In this document: in pieces, positions 6,429-11,126 of the stretch
Layout: every line of letters begins with the position of its first letter
Position numbering within the stretch: position 1 is the stretch's first letter
NCBI GenBank assembly: GCA_946623765.1
Contig: CAMORL010000046.1
Coordinates: forward strand, 1 to 11,126
Length of the DNA stretch: 11,126 nt
Reading direction: 5' to 3'
From: an uncultured Clostridia bacterium
GTDB lineage: Bacteria > Bacillota_A > Clostridia > Christensenellales > CAG-138
Notes under the pieces: generated by a model
Told to the model about the DNA's origin: nothing
What the model saw: only the letters and a program-made list of their open reading frames with translations
Database searches by the model: none
Made by a program: the position numbers and the translations under genes

Positions 6429-6812
6429 ATGAACTGTTTACTGCGTCCGCATCACGGGATGTGCTTTCAATTTTACGAGGGCAAGGGCTACAGCGCGGAG
6501 TTTACCGACCACATGGGCCGCGTGATCCGGGCGCTGTCCGAAGCTCCCGAGGCGACGGTTTCGCTGACGGTCTCTTCGGATGCGGTCTGCGCGCATTGCC
6601 CGAACCGTACGGGCGGGACCTGTCAAAGCGCCGACAAGGTGCGCCGCTACGACGAAGCGGTCTTGCGCGCCTGCGGTCTTGCCGACGGCGACGAACTCGC
6701 TTACATAGACTTTATCGCGTCGGTCCGCACGAAAATTCTGAAAAAGGGGCTTCGGCAAAGCATCTGCGGGGACTGCGAATGGAACGAAATCTGCAAAAAC
6801 CATCATCTGTAA
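6429..6812 (+). CDS. DUF1284 family cysteine-rich protein
   Basis: The 127-aa product has the DUF1284 hallmark LRPHHGMCFQFYEGKGYS near its N-terminus (residues 5-22). It carries cysteines at 3, 12, 54, 57, 65, 82, 113, 116 and 122. The groupings C-x2-C-x7-C (54-65) and C-x2-C-x5-C (113-122) look like metal or iron-sulfur ligands, but binding is inference. The molecular function of the family is unknown to me. A GAGGAGG ribosome binding site overlaps the stop region of the YlmH-like gene, leaving 9 nt between the two genes, so co-transcription and coupled translation are likely. It ends 40 nt before the next gene. Confidence 0.85.
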   Translation: MNCLLRPHHGMCFQFYEGKGYSAEFTDHMGRVIRALSEAPEATVSLTVSSDAVCAHCPNRTGGTCQSADKVRRYDEAVLRACGLADGDELAYIDFIASVRTKILKKGLRQSICGDCEWNEICKNHHL

Positions 6813-6852
6813 AGAAACACGGCGCGGGGAAGCGCTGCCGGGGAGGACGGAT

Positions 6853-7179
6853 ATGATCGAAACAAGAATCTATGTGGGACTGAACGACGCGGTCGAAAAG
6901 AAACAGATCTTTGAAACGGACAAGTATCTCCGCATACTGCGCGAGGTCTGCTATGCGTACCGAACGCCGTTTTCCTTCGACGTGCTGGAGGGCGGTTATT
7001 TTCATAAAAACGGAGACTACACGCAGGAAACGACGCTGATGCTGACGCTGATCGATGCGGAAAGGGAGACGATCGACGAGATCGCCAAGGACCTCTGCGT
7101 GTTCTTTCATCAGGAATCGGTGATGATCACCGAGAATCCGGTGCGGTCGTACTTCGTCAGCGAATCGCTGCAGCGGTAA
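6853..7179 (+). CDS. Conserved-looking 108-aa protein, function unknown
   Basis: The product is a small soluble protein with alternating strand and helix patterns. It begins METRIYVGLND-like (MIETRIYVGLND), continues through a YLRILREVCYAY helix and a FDVLEGGYFHKNGDYTQE loop, and ends with AKDLCVFFHQESVMI. It has no signal peptide, membrane segment or obvious catalytic motif. The pattern is compatible with a compact alpha-beta fold, but I cannot place it in a named family. A GGGGAGG ribosome binding site lies 6 nt before the ATG. The kinase-like gene starts 17 nt downstream. The gene is real on coding grounds. No function is proposed. Confidence 0.8.
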   Translation: MIETRIYVGLNDAVEKKQIFETDKYLRILREVCYAYRTPFSFDVLEGGYFHKNGDYTQETTLMLTLIDAERETIDEIAKDLCVFFHQESVMITENPVRSYFVSESLQR

Positions 7180-7196
7180 GGAAAGGCGGCAAAGCG

Positions 7197-7739
7197 ATGG
7201 TGATTCTGATAACGGGCGCTTCGCACGCGGGCAAGACCGTGCTTGCGCAGCGGCTTTTGGAAAAGCTGCTGATTCCGTACCTGTCGATCGACCATCTCAA
7301 GATGGGACTCATTCGCAGCGGACAGACCGCGCTCACGCCGGAGGACGACGAAAAGCTTGTCGCGTACCTTTGGCCGATCGTGCGCGAAATCATCAAGACC
7401 GCGATCGAAAACCGGCAGGACCTGATCGTCGAGGGCTGCTATGTGCCGTTCGAATGGCGAAAGGACTTTGACGAACGGTATCTTCCGTCAATCCGCTTCC
7501 TTTGCCTTGCGATGACGGACGACTACATCGACGCGCATTTCGACGCGATCAAAGCGCATGCTTCGGATGCGGAAGCGCGGCTCGACGATTCCTTCTGTAC
7601 GCCGGAACGGCTGAAGGCGGAAAACCGTGCCGGGATCGCGGGATTCCGTTCCGCAGGCGAAGCGGTGACGCTGATCGACACAGACTGGAAACGGACCGTC
7701 GAACCGGCGATCCGGGCATTGGAAAGGGGACAGGCATGA
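7197..7739 (+). CDS. P-loop nucleotide kinase-like protein
   Basis: The 180-aa product has a Walker A motif GASHAGKT at residues 7-14, followed by a SIDHLKMGL segment at about 30-38. This resembles the acceptor-site aspartate region of small P-loop kinases such as shikimate kinase, 2-phosphoglycerate kinase-like proteins and antibiotic phosphotransferases. LIVEGCYVPFEW is at about 79-90. Length fits a minimal kinase of the adenylate-kinase-like fold. The substrate cannot be read from the sequence. AAGGAAAGG lies upstream of the ATG. Its TGA overlaps the ATG of the acetyltransferase gene in an ATGA, a sign of translational coupling. The pairing may hint at small-molecule modification, but that is inference. 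Confidence 0.82.
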   Translation: MVILITGASHAGKTVLAQRLLEKLLIPYLSIDHLKMGLIRSGQTALTPEDDEKLVAYLWPIVREIIKTAIENRQDLIVEGCYVPFEWRKDFDERYLPSIRFLCLAMTDDYIDAHFDAIKAHASDAEARLDDSFCTPERLKAENRAGIAGFRSAGEAVTLIDTDWKRTVEPAIRALERGQA

Positions 7740-8458
7740 ACGAATGGGAAAAAATGACGTCGGGACGGCTGTATAACCCGGCGGACACGGAAATTCAGCG
7801 GCGGCACGAGCGCGGCATGTCGCTTTGCGACCGGCTGAACCGGACGCCGTACCGGAATAAACGAAAAAAAAGAAGACTTCTGGAAACCCTGATCCCGTCC
7901 GCAAAAGAGCGGAATCTTGACGTATTTACGCCGTTTTACTGCGAATACGGCGTAAACATCCGCGTAGGCGCGAACGTGTTTCTGAACTACGGCTGCACGC
8001 TTCTGGACGTTGCGCCGATCACGCTCGGAGACGGCGTCATGCTCGGCGCAAACGTGATCCTCGGCACGCCGGTGCATCCGTATCTTGCCGACGAACGCGC
8101 GATTCAGGCATATCCGGACGGTGTGCACGATCTGGAATACGCGCTGCCGATCACGATCGGAAAGAACGCCTGGATCAGCTCCGGCGCGATCATCTCCGGC
8201 GGGGTCACGATCGGCGAAAACGCCATCGTCGCGGCAGGCGCGGTCGTCACGCGCGATGTACCTCCGGACACGATCGTCGCCGGCGTGCCCGCAAAGGTCC
8301 TCCGAAGAATCACCGAGGCGGACCGGCTCGACGTGCGGAACGCATATTTGAGAGAGCAGTACCCGGTACGGGATGCGCACGGGGATGCGAACAAGAACCG
8401 GGAAAAAGAAAACGACGAAGATGCCCATGCGGCTGAAGCTGTACAAAAAAGGCGATAA
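7736..8458 (+). CDS. Maltose/galactoside O-acetyltransferase-like hexapeptide enzyme with an extra C-terminal tail
   Basis: This 240-aa protein is of the LacA/Maa type. A helical N-terminal cap (residues about 3-60; WEKMTSGRLYNPAD) is followed by left-handed beta-helix hexapeptide repeats (about 70-188). TPVHPYLADERA at 111-122 carries His114, the likely catalytic histidine of the maltose acetyltransferase family. The end of the fold, VAGVPAKVLRRI, falls at 181-192. It would transfer acetyl from acetyl-CoA to a sugar or other hydroxyl group; the true acceptor is unknown. Family members usually have about 185-200 residues. The last 45 or so residues here are charged low-complexity sequence rich in K, E, D, N and A. 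They are probably read-on into degenerate DNA before the GNAT remnant, whose frame overlaps the tail by 38 nt. The start is fixed by the ATGA overlap with the kinase-like gene and a GAAAGGGG ribosome binding site. Confidence 0.88.
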   Translation: MNEWEKMTSGRLYNPADTEIQRRHERGMSLCDRLNRTPYRNKRKKRRLLETLIPSAKERNLDVFTPFYCEYGVNIRVGANVFLNYGCTLLDVAPITLGDGVMLGANVILGTPVHPYLADERAIQAYPDGVHDLEYALPITIGKNAWISSGAIISGGVTIGENAIVAAGAVVTRDVPPDTIVAGVPAKVLRRITEADRLDVRNAYLREQYPVRDAHGDANKNREKENDEDAHAAEAVQKRR

Positions 8459-8585
8459 AGCACGGTACGAGCAGCTCGTGTTCAACGAGGAAGCGATGCG
8501 CATGAACTGCGGACGGACGTTCACCGCAGAGGAGGCGTCGGCTCTGTTTGCCGCAAAAAGAAAAACATCGGAGGAAAAGGCATGA
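8421..8585 (+). pseudogene. Truncated GNAT acetyltransferase remnant
   Basis: The 54-aa frame (52 aa from the ATG at 8427) begins MPMRLKLYKKGDKARYEQLV and continues FNEEAMRMNCGRTFTAEEAS. The latter stretch resembles a segment near the N-terminus of some clostridial GNAT N-acetyltransferases. The rest of a GNAT fold of about 150-180 residues, including the acetyl-CoA-binding motif, is absent. After residue 45 the sequence turns into a lysine-rich tail containing the GGAGG of the next gene. It overlaps the acetyltransferase tail upstream and the glutaredoxin start downstream (ATGA). It lacks a good ribosome binding site of its own. It could instead be a genuine small protein retained for translational coupling. 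Confidence 0.5.
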
Positions 8586-8896
8586 TTACGGTTTACACAA
8601 GTCCGCTGTGCCCGGATTGCCGGGAGTGCAAGGTGAATTTTGACGAACACAAGCTCGCATACGAGGAGATCGACATCACGGCAAGCATGAAAAACCTCAA
8701 GGCGTTTCTGAAGCTCAGGGATACGCTTGCCGTATTCGACCCGTGCCGCGCGCAGGGCAGCGTCGGGATTCCGGCGATCGTAAGCGGGGACGGCAGCGTC
8801 ACGCTCGACTGGGAAGGGTATCTGTCGGAACGGGGACTTCCGGTCGTGTACCGGGAGGAACGCCCCGCCTGCCGTCTCGACGGCAGCGGCTGCTGA
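8582..8896 (+). CDS. Glutaredoxin-like thiol oxidoreductase
   Basis: The 104-aa product has a thioredoxin-fold layout. It starts with strand ITVYTSPLC, followed by the redox motif CPDC at 10-13 and another cysteine at 16. The cis-proline motif GIPAIV is at 63-68 with Pro64 or Pro65 in the expected place before a strand, and DWEGYL follows near 76-81. The family reduces disulfides or handles thiol adducts in the cytoplasm. The tail carries two more cysteines (97 and 104, the last residue), which is unusual and could form a resolving or metal site. GGAGG lies 5-6 nt before the ATG, which overlaps the stop of the GNAT remnant. This is the last gene of the plus-strand run before the hairpin at 8953-8991. 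Confidence 0.88.
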   Translation: MITVYTSPLCPDCRECKVNFDEHKLAYEEIDITASMKNLKAFLKLRDTLAVFDPCRAQGSVGIPAIVSGDGSVTLDWEGYLSERGLPVVYREERPACRLDGSGC

Positions 8897-8952
8897 ACCT
8901 GCGCAGCGCCGCATTGACGCAGATAACGCTCGGAAGCTGCAAAAAGAGAACG

Positions 8953-8991
8953 AAACAAGGATCCGCCGGTTGCTCCGTCGGATCCTTGTTT
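8953..8991. terminator. Bidirectional intrinsic terminator between convergent genes
   Basis: AAACAAGGATCCG (8953-8965) and CGGATCCTTGTTT (8979-8991) form a perfect 13-bp stem with a 13-nt loop. On the plus strand the 3' arm ends in TTGTTTT. On the minus strand it ends in TTGTTTCG, followed closely by another T-rich run. It sits between the glutaredoxin stop (8896) and the regulator stop (9013) and can serve both. Confidence 0.85.
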
Positions 8992-9012
8992 TGCGGAAAT
9001 GCTCCGCTTTTT

Positions 9013-10041
9013 TTATTTCCGTTTCGCGATCAGGCCTTTGAGCCGCTCGATCTCGCGGAGGTTCTCGTCGACTTCCTCGCCGTCTGTGACGTTATACTCG
9101 GTCTTCAGGCAGTCGATGACGCGCCTGCGGTCCTCGATCGCGCCCTCAAAGTCGCCGATGAGCTCGTGTACCTGTGCTCTTGCAAACAGCCCGTCGGTAT
9201 AGCGCGGCGCGCTCTGCATGGTAAAGCTCTTCTCAAACGCGTCGAGCGCTTCTTCGTACATGCCGAGCAGGCGATAGCCTTCGCCGAGCCAATCGGTTGC
9301 CGCCCATTTATCCGGATTATCCGCCGCCGCTTTTTTCCACAGGCGCAGCGCTTCCTCACGATCGCCTTTCAGGAATGCGAGCTTTGCGCTGTAATCAACG
9401 AAGGTATAGTCCTTCTTCATATTCGCGATCTCGGCTTCCGCTTCGTCAAGCCGGTGATCCGCAAGCAGGTTTTCAACCAGCAGGATCCGCGGGTAGCGAA
9501 GCTCCGGACGGCGTTCCACGTAATCCTTGATATAGCGGATCACGGAGAAGTGGTTGTCGAGCCAGTTGTCGCCGCACGGCGCGTTGTTCGCTTCGAGATA
9601 CGCCGCCCATGCGTTGTTCTCATCCGCCGGATCGGCTTCCAGCGCGCGCTCCGCATAATAGGACGCGTTTTCATGGTCGCTGTGCGCGCGGTGGTTATAG
9701 AGCTCGGAAAGCTTTGTCAGCGCTTCTGCGTCCTGCGGGTTTTCCTTCAGGATGCCTTCGAGGTACGCGGCGGTGCGGTCGAAGGTCTCGGGGCTGATGC
9801 GGCGCTCATCCCAGAGCATGTTCTGGATGCGCTCCATCTTTTCGGTGCGCGGCACCTCGAAGAGCTCGTCGATGCTGACGCCGAAGTAGGTCGCAAGCTG
9901 CGGTAAAAGAGCGATGTCCGGGTCGCTTGCGCCGGTTTCCCACTTGCTGACCGCCTGCGCGGAAACGCCGATCGCGTCCGCAAGGGTTTCCTGTTTGATG
10001 TGTTTTTCCTGTCTCAGTTGTTTGATATTCATACCGATCAT
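9013..10041 (-). CDS. XRE-family transcriptional regulator with TPR-like repeats
   Basis: The 342-aa product has an N-terminal HTH_3 DNA-binding domain at about residues 5-61: NIKQLRQEKHIKQETLADAI, then GVSAQAVSKWETG, then FGVSIDELFEV. The remaining 270 residues are helical and contain several TPR-like units, for example AEALTKLSELYNHRA and EALDAFEKSF. In related Firmicute proteins this architecture often senses a peptide or partner protein; the signal here is unknown. AGGAGG lies 8 nt before the ATG at 10041. It has its own promoter at 10103-10130. A dyad fills the spacer of that promoter, which suggests autoregulation. The divergent neighbour is the zinc-finger membrane protein gene, a possible target. 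The gene is monocistronic and converges on the terminator at 8953-8991. Confidence 0.92.
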   Translation of the reverse strand: MIGMNIKQLRQEKHIKQETLADAIGVSAQAVSKWETGASDPDIALLPQLATYFGVSIDELFEVPRTEKMERIQNMLWDERRISPETFDRTAAYLEGILKENPQDAEALTKLSELYNHRAHSDHENASYYAERALEADPADENNAWAAYLEANNAPCGDNWLDNHFSVIRYIKDYVERRPELRYPRILLVENLLADHRLDEAEAEIANMKKDYTFVDYSAKLAFLKGDREEALRLWKKAAADNPDKWAATDWLGEGYRLLGMYEEALDAFEKSFTMQSAPRYTDGLFARAQVHELIGDFEGAIEDRRRVIDCLKTEYNVTDGEEVDENLREIERLKGLIAKRK

Positions 10042-10102
10042 GGCTGTTTCCTCCTAAACTGTTGTTTGTTTGTCTGTTTTTTCAGATCGATCTTATGCCC
10101 TT

Positions 10103-10130
10103 ATTATACTTGCTTTTTTTGCAAATACAA
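10103..10130 (-). promoter_or_regulatory. Sigma-A promoter of the XRE-TPR regulator gene
   Basis: On the minus strand TTGTAT (10130-10125) and a perfect TATAAT (10108-10103) are separated by 16 bp. The spacer is filled by the dyad TTGC-N7-GCAA (10110-10124), where N7 is a T or A run. Such a dyad between the boxes is a plausible repressor site. The leader to the ATG is about 55 nt and A-rich. Confidence 0.75.
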
Positions 10131-10148
10131 GCGAGGCAAATTCTTTTT

Positions 10149-10169
10149 GAATCAACTTGCGGTTGATTC
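10149..10169. promoter_or_regulatory. Perfect inverted repeat between divergent promoters, candidate operator
   Basis: GAATCAAC (10149-10156) and GTTGATTC (10162-10169) form a perfect 8-bp dyad around 5 nt. It lies upstream of the regulator's -35 box and about 60 bp before the -35 box of the divergent membrane protein gene. It shares the hexamer ACTTGC with the dyad at 10110-10124. It could be an operator of the XRE protein. A terminator role is less likely because only a short GCTTTTG follows on the plus strand and no gene points into it. Confidence 0.4.
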
Positions 10170-10229
10170 GCTTTTGTGCGGTGTCGGGCAAACGTACAGA
10201 CGATCGCCGTCTTTTTTGTTCCGCCGGAC

Positions 10230-10258
10230 TTGACAGCCTCAGACAGGGGATTTACAAT
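10230..10258 (+). promoter_or_regulatory. Sigma-A promoter of the zinc-finger membrane protein gene
   Basis: A consensus TTGACA (10230-10235) and TACAAT (10253-10258) are separated by 17 bp. Transcription would start near 10265, about 46 nt before the ATG at 10311. This excludes the upstream ATG at 10176 as a start. Confidence 0.82.
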
Positions 10259-10310
10259 TTACGGGAAACAGAGAGGTTTTTTGCCGAAATTCGGTATGTG
10301 GGGTTTTGAT

Positions 10311-11081
10311 ATGGAAAAAATGCGTTCCTCTTCGCGGTCTGCTTCCGCCGAGGTCCGGCGCGTGATCGCGATCGTTCTGACGCTGCTGTCGCTCGTTTTT
10401 CTGTTTTGGCCGCCGTCGTTTTATGTATCGGATAAGAACGGAGACACGTTCACCGGCGCATCGTTTCCGGACATGCAGCTGCGGTTTTCCGAGGGAACGA
10501 CGTACGCCGCGGAGCGTTATTCCGACGGGATCGACGACGGCGCTTTTGCAATGGTTCTGTTCGTGATGTGTTTCTGTCACTGCATTCTGCTTGCGATCGC
10601 TTCCGCGATCGTCATGCTGCTGAAAAAAGCCCCCGTCGTCCCGTGCATCTATGCCGTGTTCACCTTTCTGATCTTCTTCGGGTGCATCCTGTACCTTGTC
10701 CTTGCAAACAGCGAGAGCGTCCGGGAATATCCCGGCGCGGGATTGTATCTGCTTCCCATGAGCGCGACGGCGGCGATGCTGCTCTATTCGGCGGACCGCC
10801 GCAAAGCGAAAAAGACGGCCGCGCCCGTACCGGCGCCGCCCGCCCCGCCGCCCGTACCGCCGGTCAAATCGAAGCCCGCGCCGAAACCGCCCGTGCTGAT
10901 CAGTACGTTCAAAGGCAAAACGGCGACTGCGGACGCGCCGAAAACCGCAATCGTCCCGGAACCCGCAGATACGCCGAACCCCGCAGAGGATGAAGGCGAA
11001 CCGTGGCAGTGTCCCCTCTGCGGACGGATCAACAGCGCCGGCATCCGGATCTGTCCGGACTGCAACACGCTGCGGAATTGA
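10311..11081 (+). CDS. Multi-pass membrane protein with proline-rich linker and C-terminal RanBP2-type zinc finger
   Basis: The 256-aa product has four hydrophobic segments at about residues 17-35, 79-105, 111-131 and 143-160. Between the first two lies a 40-residue loop (about 36-76), probably extracytoplasmic. A basic RRKAKK stretch (163-168) and a proline-rich linker (about 170-195) lead to a C-terminal metal site: W232, C234, C237, N241, C248, C251. This fits W-x-C-x2-C-x3-N-x6-C-x2-C, the RanBP2 zinc-finger pattern, exactly. Zinc binding is inferred. The basic stretch after the last segment suggests that the linker and finger are cytoplasmic. I chose the ATG at 10311, with TGGGG 7 nt upstream; ATG at 10296 in the same frame is possible. 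The gene is alone between its promoter and a strong terminator. Its function is unknown, and it may be controlled by the divergent XRE regulator. Confidence 0.85.
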   Translation: MEKMRSSSRSASAEVRRVIAIVLTLLSLVFLFWPPSFYVSDKNGDTFTGASFPDMQLRFSEGTTYAAERYSDGIDDGAFAMVLFVMCFCHCILLAIASAIVMLLKKAPVVPCIYAVFTFLIFFGCILYLVLANSESVREYPGAGLYLLPMSATAAMLLYSADRRKAKKTAAPVPAPPAPPPVPPVKSKPAPKPPVLISTFKGKTATADAPKTAIVPEPADTPNPAEDEGEPWQCPLCGRINSAGIRICPDCNTLRN

Positions 11082-11090
11082 ACCGACCTT

Positions 11091-11120
11091 TCGGAAGCGC
11101 TCTCACGCTTCCGATTTTTT
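11091..11120 (+). terminator. Intrinsic terminator of the zinc-finger membrane protein gene
   Basis: TCGGAAGCG (11091-11099) and CGCTTCCGA (11106-11114) form a perfect 9-bp stem with a 6-nt loop, followed by six T (11115-11120). It begins 10 nt after the stop codon. Confidence 0.93.
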
Positions 11121-11126
11121 GTGCCG

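Noticed and set aside
7523..8914. Minus-strand open frame of 463 codons
   Set aside because: It is antisense to four plus-strand genes with clear families and ribosome binding sites.
10149..10169. Terminator hairpin
   Set aside because: No gene is transcribed into it, and the following T run is short. A regulatory dyad fits the location better.
10176..10310. Upstream ATG start for the zinc-finger membrane protein
   Set aside because: This part contains the TTGACA/TACAAT promoter, and its translation shows no protein-like pattern.

Overview
The window looks like chromosomal DNA of a GC-rich clostridial Firmicute, probably an uncultured gut or rumen type. This is inferred from strong AGGAGG-type ribosome binding sites, canonical sigma-A promoters with 16-17 bp spacers, SpoIIAA/RsbV-like STAS and YlmH-like proteins, and heavy use of GCG, CGC and GAC codons. 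I see no rRNA, tRNA, CRISPR array, transposase or attachment site.

Layout. (1) Positions 1-1951, minus strand: a sigma-A promoter drives a STAS-domain protein and then a GAF-ABC ATPase fusion. Past it, at the window edge, lies either the start of an unrecognised gene or a terminator. (2) Positions 2019-8896, plus strand: a long run of close or overlapping genes. In order these are an AlkD-like DNA repair protein, a small membrane protein, a TetM-like ribosomal GTPase fused to a YacP/Rae1-type NYN nuclease, a YlmH-like S4 protein overlapping it by 70 nt, a cysteine-rich DUF1284 protein, an unknown 108-aa protein, a P-loop kinase-like protein, a maltose-acetyltransferase-like hexapeptide enzyme, a GNAT remnant and a glutaredoxin. 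A strong hairpin at 8953-8991 ends the run. (3) Positions 9013-10041, minus strand: an XRE regulator with TPR-like repeats, convergent with the glutaredoxin gene. (4) Positions 10230-11120, plus strand: a well-defined promoter, a membrane protein with a proline-rich linker and a C-terminal RanBP2-type zinc finger, and a clear intrinsic terminator.

The most interesting object is the GTPase-nuclease fusion at 3133-5748 with the overlapping YlmH-like gene. TetM-like GTPases act at the ribosomal A site. Rae1 cuts mRNA in the A site. YlmH (RqcP2) belongs to ribosome-associated quality control. I infer a stalled-ribosome surveillance or rescue module rather than a tetracycline resistance gene. The second notable unit is the GAF-sensor/ABC ATPase fusion co-transcribed with a STAS switch protein.
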